A stretch of 64,000 bases of DNA from CAIWHR01 sp963823215 (GTDB taxonomy: Bacteria > Pseudomonadota > Gammaproteobacteria > Burkholderiales > Casimicrobiaceae), in contig CAWGKT010000017.1 in assembly GCA_963823215.1 (NCBI GenBank), positions 1 through 64,000 of the forward strand, given 5' to 3'. Shown in pieces: positions 28,722 through 38,247 of the stretch (the stretch's first letter is position 1; every line of letters starts with the position of its first letter). Both the position numbers and the translations under genes were made by a program. The notes beneath the pieces were generated by a model, which was given only the letters and a program-made list of their open reading frames with translations, was not told the DNA's origin and made no database searches.

Positions 28722-29975
28722 GGGTGCACGACCGGGTCAACGGCGACGATCCCCGCGCATCGCACCGGCAGGTTCGCCACGCCAAGGCGAAACGGCTCGT
28801 CGTCGGGCAGGACTTCGAACACCAGCGCCTGCTCCCACCAGTCGTGGTTCCCGGCGACGTGCGAGTCCGCTTCATGCAGCGCGATCGCAATGCTGTAGTG
28901 GCCGACACCGAGCGACATCCGGCCGATGTCGAACTCGCATGCAAAACGCCGGCCGGCCTCCAACGCAAGCTCGGGAATTCCAAGATGATGCGTATTGGTG
29001 CCGAACACGTCGTTGCCCAGCCGGTCACGGATGAGGAAGCCCACGGTCATCGAGGGCAGCGACGACACGGACATCGAAGGCGACGCGAACCTTCACCGGC
29101 GCGTTGGAGCGCAGCGCGCGCATCGAGCCGCCCTGCGCGTCGACGAGGTCCACCGACTCGATCGTGGCCCGCCCGTCGCCCGAGCGGATCGATCGACGCG
29201 ATCCCGCACCCGCCTCCCCCTCGCGGATTTTGTACTCCGCTTCGCGGCGCGCGATGATCGCGTTGTAGTAGTCGAGCACGCGATCGGGCGCGTCGTCCTT
29301 GATCACCTTGCCGTGATCGAGCAGGACGGCGCGGTCGCAGAGCGATTTCACCGCGGTCGGGTCGTGGGACACCAGCAGCATGGTCGTCCCCTGATCCCTG
29401 AACGATCTCATTCGCGCCGTGCACTTGTGCTGGAAATAGGCGTCGCCGACCGACAGCGCCTCGTCGACGATCAGCACGTCGGGACGCACCGCGGTGGCGA
29501 TGCTGAACGCCAGCCGGACCTGCATGCCGCTCGAGTAGACACGCAGCGGCTGGTCGAAGTAGGTGCCGATCTCGGCGAAGGCCTCGACCGCCGGCATCGC
29601 ATCGCTCACGTCCTTGGCCGACAGGCCGAGCAGCTGTCCCGACATCCACGCGTTCTGCCGGCCGGTGAACTCCGGATGGAAACCCATGCCGAGCTCGAGG
29701 ATCGCGGCGATCCGCCCGTCGGCATGAATGCTTCCTTCGGTGGCTTTCGCGGTCCCGGTGATGAGCTTCAGCAGCGTGCTCTTGCCGGCACCGTTGTGGC
29801 CGACGATCCCCACCGATTCGCCGCGCCGGACGGCAAGGTTGACGTTGCGCAGCACCCACACCGTTTCGTGCCGCTTCCCGAGCCACGGCGCCACGGTTTC
29901 GATCAGGCGAGTGCGCGCGTTCGGATAGCGTCGATAGGCCTTCCCGACGTTGCGCAGTTCGAGCACCGGCATCAT
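28718..29975 (-). CDS. wzt: Polysaccharide ABC exporter ATP-binding protein with Wzt C-terminal domain (one frameshift)
   Basis: ATPase of the second exporter. Walker A GHNGAGKST is at residues 59-67, signature YSSGMQVRLAF near 146, Walker B DVLIVDEALSVGD, H-loop LLVSHDPTAV. From about residue 300 a Wzt C-terminal beta-sandwich follows (GFLIRDRLGNDVFGTNTHHL, then VFEVLPDDEPFRLG). This is the carbohydrate-recognition domain in O9a and A-band type systems. A frame change near 29050-29070 separates the two parts; repaired length is about 419 aa. Start ATG 29975 overlaps the permease stop (ATGA) and the stop overlaps the 93-aa gene. Confidence 0.88.
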
Positions 29976-30772
29976 AGCTCGTCTGCGATATTGTCGGCGT
30001 TGGCACGAAACGTCATCGCGCCGGCGAGCAACGCTACCGCCGCCGCGATCATGGGGAGCGCGAGGCTCTCCCACCGCGGCGGCAATCCCTCGACAAAAAT
30101 GCGCTGCAACGCCGCGACGATGGGCGCCATCGGATTGAACGCGAACCAGTCACGGACGAACTCAGGCACGGCGGCGATCGGATAGACGATGGGCGTGAGC
30201 CAGAACCAGAATTGCATCAGGATCGTCACGGCCTGGCCGACGTCGCGCGAGTACACGTTGAGCGTGCCGAGAAACGTCGCGAGGCCCGTGGCGAAGGCCA
30301 CCAGCAACGCGACGATGGGAATGGCTGCCAGCGCGACCCATCCGGGAAACCGGCCGGTCACGACGAGGAACACCATGAAAATTCCGAAGGCGACGGCGAA
30401 ATTGACGAGCGCCGAGAGAACGACGATGACCGGAAGGCTCGACTTGGGAAAGCTCGCCTTCTTCAGCAGGTTGCCGTGCTCGATGAACATGCCGGCGCCG
30501 CGCTGAACGATCTCGACGAACAGACCCCACGCGAACACGCCCGAGCACAGGAAGATCCCGTAACCGTAGATGTCACCGACCCCGGGCAGTCGCGCGCGCA
30601 TCACCTGCGCGAAGATCACCGTGAAGACGACGACGTTGCCGATCGGGCCGATCAGATTCCAGACGAAGCCCAGAGCCGATCCGCGGGATCGCACCTGAAA
30701 CTCGCGTGCGACGCTCGCCGCCACGAATCCACGGTACCGCCACAGCGCCTGCAGCATTCCTACGGGGGACAT
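29972..30772 (-). CDS. wzm: ABC-2 type polysaccharide export permease
   Basis: A Wzm-type permease, 266 aa, complete. It has LWRYRGFVAASVAREFQVRS, then GSALGFVWNLIGPIGNVVVF, six hydrophobic helices, LLKKASFPKSSLPVIVVLSA, and the family motif WFWLTPIVYPIAAVPEFVRD before NPMAPIVAALQRIFVEG. It forms the exporter with the ATPase encoded 4 bp overlapping downstream. It lies 29 bp after gmd, in the same operon as the GDP-D-rhamnose genes, so the exported glycan probably contains D-rhamnose or a related 6-deoxyhexose. Confidence 0.9.
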   Translation of the reverse strand: MSPVGMLQALWRYRGFVAASVAREFQVRSRGSALGFVWNLIGPIGNVVVFTVIFAQVMRARLPGVGDIYGYGIFLCSGVFAWGLFVEIVQRGAGMFIEHGNLLKKASFPKSSLPVIVVLSALVNFAVAFGIFMVFLVVTGRFPGWVALAAIPIVALLVAFATGLATFLGTLNVYSRDVGQAVTILMQFWFWLTPIVYPIAAVPEFVRDWFAFNPMAPIVAALQRIFVEGLPPRWESLALPMIAAAVALLAGAMTFRANADNIADEL

Positions 30773-30800
30773 GACGACGAGTCCACCACGACTGCCGCGC

Positions 30801-31775
30801 TCACCGTCGGCCCGAAAGGCGTTGCAAGTCCGCCTCGACCATCATGCCGATCAGCTGGTCGAGCGTCGTCTTCGGCGCCCAACCCAGCTTTTCCCGCGCC
30901 TTCGCCGGGTGGCCGCACAGCACGTCGACCTCCGCCGGCCGCAGCAGCTTGGTGTCCACGACGACGTGACGCTCGTAGTCCAGCCCCACGTGTCCGAAGG
31001 CAATGCGGCACATGTCGCGTACGGTCGTGCTGATGCCGGTCGCGATCACGTAGTCATCGGGACGCTCCTGCTGCAGCATCAGCCACATGGCCTCGACATA
31101 GTCGCCTGCGAAGCCCCAGTCGCGCTTCGCGTCGATGTTGCCGAGCCGCAGCTCCGATTGGAGCCCCAGCTTGATTCGCGCCACGCTGTCGGTGACCTTG
31201 CGCGTGACGAACTCGATGCCGCGCAGCGGCGACTCGTGATTGAAGAGAATCCCGCTGGACGCATGCAGCCCGAAGCTCTCGCGGTAGTTGATGGTGATCC
31301 AGTGGCCGTACAGCTTCGCCACGCCATAGGGGCTGCGCGGGTAGAACGGCGTGCTTTCGCTTTGCCGCTCGTTCTGGATCTTCCCGAACATCTCGCTCGT
31401 CGACGCCTGATAGAAGCGGATCTGCGGATCGATCTGGCGGATCGCTTCCAGACAGTTGACCACGCCGATCGCGTCGACCTGCGCGGTATGCGCGGATTGA
31501 TCCCACGAAGCGCCGACGAAGCTCTGCGCGGCGAGGTTGTAAAGCTCGGCCGGCTTGACACCGCGAACCGCAAGGAGGACGGAGCCGAGATCGGTGACGT
31601 CCCCGTACACGAGCTCGATGCGATCGAGCACGCCGAGCTCCCGCAGCCGCCAGAGCGTATCGCTTCCGCGCCGGGGGCTGAAACCCGTGACGCGGTAACC
31701 CTTGTCGAGGAGAAGCCGGGCGAGATAGGCCCCGTCCTGACCGGTGATGCCGGTGATGAGCGCGTTTTTCGTCAT
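30801..31775 (-). CDS. gmd: GDP-mannose 4,6-dehydratase
   Basis: Converts GDP-D-mannose to GDP-4-keto-6-deoxy-D-mannose. An extended SDR of 324 aa. Cofactor motif GITGQDG is at residues 9-15, the active site Ser/Thr region is STSEMFG, and the catalytic Tyr150-x3-Lys154 sits in SPYGVAKLYGHW. SGILFNHESPLRGIEFVTRK is diagnostic for GMD. It overlaps rmd by 4 bp, so the intermediate is probably handed directly to the reductase. Complete and without frame errors. Confidence 0.95.
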   Translation of the reverse strand: MTKNALITGITGQDGAYLARLLLDKGYRVTGFSPRRGSDTLWRLRELGVLDRIELVYGDVTDLGSVLLAVRGVKPAELYNLAAQSFVGASWDQSAHTAQVDAIGVVNCLEAIRQIDPQIRFYQASTSEMFGKIQNERQSESTPFYPRSPYGVAKLYGHWITINYRESFGLHASSGILFNHESPLRGIEFVTRKVTDSVARIKLGLQSELRLGNIDAKRDWGFAGDYVEAMWLMLQQERPDDYVIATGISTTVRDMCRIAFGHVGLDYERHVVVDTKLLRPAEVDVLCGHPAKAREKLGWAPKTTLDQLIGMMVEADLQRLSGRR

Positions 31776-32683
31776 GTTGGAAGCCTGTCAGTCCGGGAAG
31801 CGAGGATGTCGCGAAGCGACTCGTCCAATGGGATACGGCTCGCCCAGCCGGTGTGCGATTTGATCTTGGCCACATCGGCGCGCATGCGCAGCTGCTCGTC
31901 GCGGCGCGTGCGCTGCGGATCCGTCGTCACGCGAGCCTTCACGTTCGCGAGATCGAGAAGGATATCGAGTACATCGCGAATGCGAACCTCGCGTCCGGAA
32001 CCGATGTTGTACACGTGGCCCTTGCGCCCGTTTTCGAGCAACGCAAGATACGCCTCGATGACGTCGCGTACGTCGGTGAGGTCGCGCGTCACGTCGAGAT
32101 TTCCGGCCACGATTTCGTTCGGCGAGCGCCCGTCGCGAATGCTGCACACCTGCTTGACCAGCGACGGCACGACGAACCGCTCGTCCTGACCCGGGCCGAT
32201 ATGATTAAATGGTCGCGCGATGATCGCATCCAGCCCTTCCGTCTGCGACCATTGAAAGCACAAGGCTTCGGCGGCTACCTTGCTTACCGCGTAGGGACTG
32301 CGCGGTCGCAGCGGCTGCAGCTCGTCCACGGGCAGCTGCGCTACATCGATCGCGCCGTAGCAATCCCCGCTGCTGACGTAGAGAAAGCGACCACGGAAAT
32401 CCGTTGCTCGGAGCGCGCGAAGGAGATTGAGCGTTCCATTGAAATTGACGTCGAAATATCCGTCAGCGTCCTGGAAAGACTCGGCGACGCTCGTGCGCGC
32501 AGCGAGATGAATGACCGCATCCGCGCGAATCGGCGCAATCTGTTCGCCGAGCTTCGGGTCGCGCACGTCCTGATGCTCGGCCAGCGTGGCGAGGGTCCAG
32601 CGATCCCCATGTTCCGCGGTCACCTGTTCTGCAAGGACCCGGCCCACGAAGCCGGTATGGCCAGTGATCAGCAGCTTGGGCAC
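31772..32683 (-). CDS. rmd: GDP-6-deoxy-D-mannose reductase (GDP-D-rhamnose synthesis)
   Basis: An extended SDR of about 303 aa: LLITGHTGFVGRVLA at the N-terminus, VIHLAARTSVAESF, the catalytic region YVSSGDCYG with SPYAVSKVAAEALC, then ARPFNHIGPGQDERFVVPSL. The last motif is typical of RMD from D-rhamnan systems. GTG 32683 (VPKLLITGH) is chosen, because the promoter -10 at 32750-32755 lies upstream of it and excludes the in-frame ATG near 32764 and the GTG at 32800. A GDP-sugar C4 reductase giving D-rhamnose is most likely. Another 6-deoxy product, such as D-talose, cannot be excluded. Confidence 0.88.
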   Translation of the reverse strand: MPKLLITGHTGFVGRVLAEQVTAEHGDRWTLATLAEHQDVRDPKLGEQIAPIRADAVIHLAARTSVAESFQDADGYFDVNFNGTLNLLRALRATDFRGRFLYVSSGDCYGAIDVAQLPVDELQPLRPRSPYAVSKVAAEALCFQWSQTEGLDAIIARPFNHIGPGQDERFVVPSLVKQVCSIRDGRSPNEIVAGNLDVTRDLTDVRDVIEAYLALLENGRKGHVYNIGSGREVRIRDVLDILLDLANVKARVTTDPQRTRRDEQLRMRADVAKIKSHTGWASRIPLDESLRDILASRTDRLPT

Positions 32684-32749
32684 GGGGCGGGGCGAGGGAG
32701 GCTGCGCGGCATCAAGAAGAGGCAGGGCGACGCTGTTTATGCCGCCGGG

Positions 32750-32758
32750 ATTATAACA
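32750..32758 (-). promoter_or_regulatory. Extended -10 promoter of the rmd-gmd-wzm-wzt operon
   Basis: On the minus strand the sequence TGTTATAAT gives a perfect TATAAT hexamer with the extended TGn element. It lies about 67 bp before the rmd GTG start, in an otherwise GC-rich region. No good -35 box is seen at 17 bp, which is common for extended -10 promoters. It would drive the whole minus-strand polysaccharide operon. Confidence 0.6.
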
Positions 32759-32810
32759 AATGCGCATCGGCTCTCCGGGGGATTCAGGTCTCCGAATCAC
32801 GTGTAGTCGG

Positions 32811-33930
32811 CATCAGTTCAGGCGTTGTCGATCCACGCCGCGCACGCGGCGGTCTCGACGGTATCGGCACCTATACCGAAGCGTTGCTCGCGCACGTCGA
32901 GCGCCCGGGTCTTGCGGTCAAACGCGTCGACACGCCTCACGTATCCGGCCGCGGGCTCACGCTCCCGCGGCACGCCGACATTCGGCTGGCCATTCCCTTG
33001 CCGATTGCCGTCGCACTGGGCGCGGTCGCGCACGCGAGGACGCCGGGCTGCAGCCGGCTCGAGCGGGCGGTCGATCTCTATCACTCGACCGACTACATGG
33101 TTCCGCGGCTGCGGCGCACGCCGGTGGTGGCGACGGTCTACGACGCCATCCCGATCGTCCATCCGCAGTGGGCGAACCAGCGATTGCGTGGCTTCAAGAA
33201 CTGGCTGCTTGCGCAAAGCGTCCGCAATGCAGATCGCGTGATCGCCATTTCGGAGGCGGGAAGGGACGAGGTGGTTTCGAGCTACGGAATCCGCGCCGAA
33301 CGAACCCGCGTGATCCCGCTCGGAATCGACGGCGAATGGTTTGAACCCGTGGATGAGCGCGCGATGCAGAGCACGCTGCTGCGAAGGAAGCTCGAGCCCG
33401 GGTATTTCCTTTTCGTCGGTACGCTGCAGCCTCGCAAGAACGTGGAGGCGCTGCTCGATGCATACGAAGCCTTGCCGCAGGCAATTCGTCGAAAGCGGCA
33501 GTTGGTCATCGTAGGAAAGTACGGGTGGAATGCGGAAACCCTGCGCCGGCGCCTCGAGGACGCGCGCCCGCAGAATCGTTGCGTGTGGCTCGACTACGTG
33601 CCGCGCGAGGAGCTTTATCAGCTCTATGCCGGAGCCGGGACGTTCGTATTTCCTTCGCTTGCAGAGGGCTTTGGCCTGCCGATCCTGGAAGCGCTCGCCA
33701 AGGGTCTGCCGATCATCGCAAGCGATCTGCCGGTGTTGAGAGATCTCGGTGCGCACCTCGTGGCGTACGTCGACGCGCGCGATACGAAAGCCCTGACGGA
33801 CGCGATGGCGAGTTTCGCGCAGACGTCCGCGGACGAGGCCGAGCGCGCGAAGCGAATAGCCCACGCAATGCCGTATACGTGGCGCGCTTGTGCTGAACGC
33901 ACCGTCGCAGTTTATCGCGAGCTGTGGTGA
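32811..33930 (+). CDS. GT4 family glycosyltransferase (disrupted start)
   Basis: A GT-B enzyme of about 373 aa related to rhamnosyl/mannosyltransferases. The N-terminal VVDPRRARGGLDGIGTYTEA is read upstream of the first standard start. Then VYDAIPIVHPQW, LFVGTLQPRKNVEALL and SLAEGFGLPILEALAKGLPI follow. Within the correct frame no ATG or GTG precedes this N-terminus. The codon at 32811 is ATC (ISSGVVDPRR), so either a sequence error hides an ATG or translation begins at TTG 32884. It is transcribed divergently from rmd. Probably it adds a rhamnose or primer sugar. Confidence 0.8.
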
Positions 33931-33955
33931 CGGCCTAGCAGCCTGGGCGATTGTC

Positions 33956-34882
33956 CTAAGTCGAGTGCCGGTATTCTCTTGCAAGTCGTTGAAGCACCGT
34001 GTCGTTGAATGCCGCCACTATGGTCTTGTACTTGAAATGGATGATGTGTTGGTACATGACGATGTAACTTGCGCTCTCGTCGTGCAAGCTCACGTAGCCG
34101 CTCCCCTCCACCGCAAGCAGAATTGGGAATATCCCACGCAGATAATCGAAGAAGTCGGGAACGCAAATCCTTTGAAACGCGTTGAGACACCAATGATTCA
34201 ATTCCATCACGACAATTGGCTTATGCGAGTCAATGACGTTGCGCGCGCCGTTTATCACGCTTATCTCAAATCCTTCGACATCGAGCTTGATCAAATTATC
34301 CATCAAATGCGCCGAGGGCGAAAGGACTTGATCCGCAATGTCGTCTAGTCTTTTGATGTGGATTGTTTCGGTGACGTGTCCCGCGCTCGCCTTCGTCTTG
34401 TCTGACACGAATCCACCCGAGCGATTATTCGGCGCGAAGGTCAACTCGGACATCTCTGTGCTCGCCCCCAAGGCACAGTTGTGCAGTTCGATATTGTTCA
34501 GTCCCGACCGAGCGATGTTCTTTTCGAGAAGACGGAATGTGGTGGGCGAGGGTTCGAAGGAGACAACTCGCCCTCCCAATTGCCCGAACAGGATGGACGT
34601 GCATCCAATATTGGCGCCGACGTCCAGGATCTGAGTGTTTTTTGACACCAGGCAATCGAACAAGCGAACCGTCTCGGGTTCAAACCGGTCGCCCATCTGA
34701 CTCAAATAGTCATCGTCGGACACCAATTGATAATCCTTCGATCCGATCCTTACGATGCGTGAATATTCGGTTGGCACGACTGTTAGCTCCCAAGAAGGAG
34801 TCTCAGATTTGATGACGTAACAATAGAGTCGCACATGCGAGGCAGTGGCCTCGCTGTGGTCTGGATCATGGATGTCTCGCAA
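33956..34882 (-). CDS. FkbM family methyltransferase
   Basis: About 308 aa. SAM-binding ILDVGANIGCTSILFG, then VVSFEPSPTTFRLLEKNIA and the typical FkbM ending LIKLDVEGFEISVINGARN with IVVMELNHW. FkbM enzymes O-methylate sugars or polyketides. The codon use is less GC-rich than in the neighbours, suggesting separate acquisition. The start is unclear. TTG 34882 gives the longest product and overlaps the divergent truncated gene head to head. GTG 34834 lies within a 32-bp inverted repeat. It faces the GT4 gene tail to tail, 25 bp away. Confidence 0.8.
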   Translation of the reverse strand: MRDIHDPDHSEATASHVRLYCYVIKSETPSWELTVVPTEYSRIVRIGSKDYQLVSDDDYLSQMGDRFEPETVRLFDCLVSKNTQILDVGANIGCTSILFGQLGGRVVSFEPSPTTFRLLEKNIARSGLNNIELHNCALGASTEMSELTFAPNNRSGGFVSDKTKASAGHVTETIHIKRLDDIADQVLSPSAHLMDNLIKLDVEGFEISVINGARNVIDSHKPIVVMELNHWCLNAFQRICVPDFFDYLRGIFPILLAVEGSGYVSLHDESASYIVMYQHIIHFKYKTIVAAFNDTVLQRLAREYRHST

Positions 34883-34942
34883 CTAGCATTGAACCAGATC
34901 GGGACCACCACCTCGCATGTGCGAAACTTATGTTACATCATC
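34811..34942. repeat. Imperfect 32-bp inverted repeat across two divergent gene starts
   Basis: The arms 34811-34842 and 34911-34942 match at 27 of 32 positions when one is reverse-complemented. The inner 14 bases (TCGCACATGCGAGG) are identical. The spacer is 68 bp. Both arms are coding: they give SHVRLYCYVI in the FkbM gene and SHVRNLCYII in the opposite gene. A small hairpin (34837-34854) sits beside the left arm. Confidence 0.8.
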
Positions 34943-35480
34943 GAGCGTGCCGGTGGGTCGCGGGAGAAATCGAACCCCGAGCGATCGACATGCGATGTAC
35001 CGCAACGCACGCTTTGGTGAACGCGACGCAGCTCAGATCACTGCGCACGTCGGGGATATGACGCGCCTCGACGCATTCGCCACTGCATCATTCGATCTTG
35101 CCTGGTCGGGTCAAAGTATCGAGCACGTCGATCGAGTTGCGGGGGAGCGCATGTGCTCGGAGGTATTCCGGATATTGGTCCCGGGTGGTCGCTTTTGCCT
35201 CGACACGCCGAACCGTGGGCTTACGTCGATGCACACGAAAGAAATCGGCGGAGGATTCATTCATCCCGAACACAAGCACGAATACGAGGTTGCCGAACTG
35301 CGAGAGCTGCTTCAGCGAACGGGGTTCGAAATCGAGGCAACGCACGGGATCTGCGAGATGCCAACTTCTCGGAGAACCGGCCATTTTGAATACGAGGACT
35401 TCGTGCTCGGTAGCCCTATCGTCGATGATCCTGAAGACGCCTACATCATGTATTTCGCGGCTCGCAAGCCGCTGCGTTGA
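34868..35480 (+). pseudogene. Truncated SAM-dependent methyltransferase
   Basis: From about 34990 the sequence reads as the second half of a class I methyltransferase: VGDMTRLDAF, SFDLAWSGQSIEHVDRV, IGGGFIHPEHKHEYEV and IMYFAARKP. The N-terminal segment (MDVSQLALNQIGTTTSHVRN) is in another frame and ends at a TGA near 35020. The SAM-binding motif I (DxGxGxG) is absent, so a piece is missing as well as the frame being broken. It cannot be an active enzyme as it stands. It adjoins the inverted repeat and an IS remnant, consistent with rearrangement. Confidence 0.7.
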
Positions 35481-35820
35481 CGAAGCGCCACGCGATCAAC
35501 GCCCGCGCCGGAGCGTTCGAGTTCCACCGCTTAAAGAGGCCTCGGTTCGCCGATCCTGGAGGCCCATGCGTCCGCACCGCCCGTCGTCCCAGGCGATCTG
35601 ACGGCGCGGACGTTGACCGAAGCGATGGTCGCTGCGTAAGCTTCCCCTCCTGGTAGACAACGGAGAATGGGCTTTTCTGGCAGGTGACGTCCTCCCCCGA
35701 ATTTCGTACGGTTCAAAAAAGAGCAGGTTTGGTGCGCTGGCTCCTGAAGGGGTGAAGGAGAGGCGCGAAGCGGCCGAACTCTGATTCAGAACTGATCCGT
35801 TACCGGGGGGGACCGTCAGA
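35481..35820. other. Non-coding scar region between methyltransferase and IS91 remnant
   Basis: No gene is supported. A minus-strand open frame of 61 codons (35531-35716) has no recognisable family and no clear ribosome-binding site. The stretch probably records insertion and deletion events, together with the IS remnant that follows. Confidence 0.4.
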
Positions 35821-35825
35821 GCAGC

Positions 35826-35940
35826 TGTAGCGGCGTCAGTAGCAGCAGGCCGTTCCCGCCCAGACCGGACTTGGCGCTCTCGTAGAGCAGGCGCTCGGGA
35901 TCGCGTTCGCGCAGCCGGTCCAGGTGAACGGCGGGAGCCT
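35826..35940 (-). mobile_element. Remnant of an IS91-family (Y2) transposase
   Basis: The minus strand encodes HLDRLRERDPERLLYESAKS and, after a short gap, LLLLTPLQLL. This is the typical segment before the LTPL(Q/E)L(L/I)DRLA motif of IS91/ISCR-type transposases. A stop follows at once, and both ends of the gene are missing. Only about 35-40 codons remain. Recognition is from recalled family motifs. Confidence 0.6.
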
Positions 35941-35999
35941 ACGTTCCATGCGGCAATTCGAAGGACGCGTAAGGCGAATGGTCCCGTAGTTAGCGCACG

Positions 36000-37968
36000 T
36001 TAGCGCTTAAACTCGATCGACTCAAACCACACGCCAAGTTCACGGGGATCGTTGGCGCCCATCAGGGCGCGAGGTGATATGGCGTCGGGGAACTCGAATT
36101 CGAGTTCCAATTCACCGGCAACACTGGGCGGAATATTCATCGTGACTGTCTTTTTCCCCCAATCCACATCGTAGGAGATTTCCGTCGCTGCCATCTTATT
36201 GATGGACGCGAGCATGCGCTGACGCCGTTTGTTGATGACGAAGCCGCTGGTCGTCATGACCAATGAGGTGAAGCGGTTGGGTCCTGGATCACCGAGCCAG
36301 CAAATTAGTCTTGCTCTAGGCCGATCGCTCCAGCGACCTCCAGCTTCAGGCCCATAGAAACCCGTGGCGATGCTGAAGGTCAGATTTCCACCTTTACCAA
36401 AATCGATTTTCGAGGGGCATCTGAATCGCGCAAATTCCGCTTCGGTGTCAGTCAGCCGATCGTAGACGAGTCCCGGTCGAACGTCCGTGTCGCGAATTCG
36501 CTTGCGCACTACCTCGCTGAGAAGCGCGTAATCCAAGCCACAGTTGAAACCACCAAAAATGGAAGTTCGACCCTCAATATTGAACATGAGCATCTTGCGG
36601 CAGTCTGGGCCTACGACTGCAAGTGCTTGCCCAAGTGCCGGTGATTCGCCGATTCCGCTGTTTCGCTCGGCGAATATTTCGGCCGGCGGGTTGTACAGCG
36701 AAGGCCAATGAGTCTGGATCCAACCAGAAATGGGTGAGGGTGTCGACCATCCCTCGCGCTCGCTCGGGTAGTAATGGAGAGTGTTGTACGTTGCACCCGC
36801 CAGGGCTATGAGTAAACCAAGGAATCGGTACGCGGCACCGGCCCGCGTTAACCAATTCAACGTCATCAATATCACGGGGAAAAAGAGCGCGAGGTACCAA
36901 GTCGCATACCGTGCAATACTCGACGAGGCGCCTGAATTCAGGTTATCGGTCGACGACTGAGCGACCAAGCTGATGGCAAGGTAGACGACGACGAACGCAA
37001 ACCAATAGCCACGGCGCTCTGCACAGGGAACGCCCTTCCGTTTCGCCAAAATCGCCAGCAACAACAAGCCCACGCCGAGAGGCCAGTTGCTGAATAGTCC
37101 GACGTCAGGATCAAAAAACCAGATGGGCGCAATCGCGAGATTCGCGCCTATCTGGGCGCCTCCTGCGAGCAGCTGCGGGGTGATTACGCCGTGTCGAAAG
37201 AAATAGTAGGCCGGGTGCACCAGCACCAGTAGACAAACCGCGACCAGCATCGCCACTTCCGTCGGACGATAGTGCCAGTCCTTTCGGCATATCGCATTAA
37301 CGATGATAGGTATCGCCGCTATCGCTCCGAAGCTGATGTTCTGCGTGGTTACGAGCGCGAGGAATAGAGCCGCAGGGATGTACTTCTCGCTGACAAACAA
37401 GATCACGGCGCATAGCGTCAGCGTAAAGGTGAAGAATTCGGTGTGGACTTTGTCGACGTACCAGAGAACCGGCGAAAGCAATGTCAAGAACAGCGTCGTC
37501 ACACAACCCGCGCCATCCGAACTGTTGTTTTGAGATGGCGAACGCGATTGTCAGGAGGACCCAGTGGACGAAAATAAATGAAGTGTGGGGATCGACGATC
37601 AGGTGGAACGTCCGCAGGAGGCGTCCAGGTATCGCGGCAAGCAGACTGTAGAACCAGAAATGATTGAAATCCCCCGTCGGACCCAGCGCCAGAACCCCGA
37701 AGGCGCGCTTTAACATGTCTGCAGTGACGGTATGGAGGTAGCTGGTATCGACGGCGGACAATCGCGCATATTCCGCCCAGCTTGCATCCGTCATGAACGG
37801 CCGATGCGTGTCGAGCCAAGCGATGTACATGGCGTAGTATTCGCCTCCGTCGCCGACAAGCCTGGGCGCCTGATGAGGCAGGGTGACCAATACGCCTGCG
37901 ACGCCCGCCAAGAGCACGTATTCCAGGATGGCGAGGGCAGGCCAACGAATGTCGAGAGATCGGTTCAT
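36000..37968 (-). CDS. Polytopic membrane protein with C-terminal beta-domain, possible GT-C enzyme (one frameshift)
   Basis: About 655 aa. It begins MNRSLDIRWPALAILEYVLL. A periplasmic loop with VGDGGEYYAMYIAWLDTHRP follows, with an acidic pair after helix 1 as in GT-C enzymes. About ten further hydrophobic segments run to residue 390. The last 260 residues are soluble. They end with INKRRQRMLASINK, LEFEFPDAISP and DPRELGVWFESIEF, a segment shared with the membrane protein at 44580-46545. A frame change near 37505 joins the two parts. No family was recognised with certainty; a lipid-linked-sugar glycosyltransferase is the best guess. It is transcribed divergently from rfbG. The composition is less GC-rich than the core genes. 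Confidence 0.65.
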
Positions 37969-38233
37969 TTGGAGCAGGTGATTCATTTCGGAGACGGAGG
38001 CGAGCACATTGTCGGACAAACATGAAATCTGAGTCGGCCGCGCCGTTGAATGCGGCTGGAATGGTCGCGTCTCTATATCAGTCACTACGCTGGCGTCAAT
38101 GGAGTGCTTGCCTGTTGGACTTCGTTGTCGATTTCTCGGTAGGGTGGCCGCTAGCTGGGCTGGCTGGGTGCGTATTAGCGAGCAATGCCTTGCGCGCGGC
38201 TGCAGCGACATTCTGGCACCACAGCGATCCCTG

Positions 38234-38239
38234 TATACT
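38234..38239 (+). promoter_or_regulatory. Possible -10 box upstream of rfbG
   Basis: TATACT lies 8 bp before the rfbG GTG. TTCTGG at 38211-38216 has 17-bp spacing but is a poor -35 match. If used, the transcript would be almost leaderless. The 279-bp divergent region around it shows no other feature. Confidence 0.3.
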
Positions 38240-38247
38240 GTCGCATC

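Noticed and set aside
26494..29034. 846-codon plus-strand open frame opposite the large glycosyltransferase
   Set aside because: Arg- and Ala-rich with no recognisable domain, antisense to clear GT4 motifs.
35531..35716. 61-codon minus-strand open frame in the scar region
   Set aside because: No homology recalled and no start signals; kept only as part of the non-coding scar.
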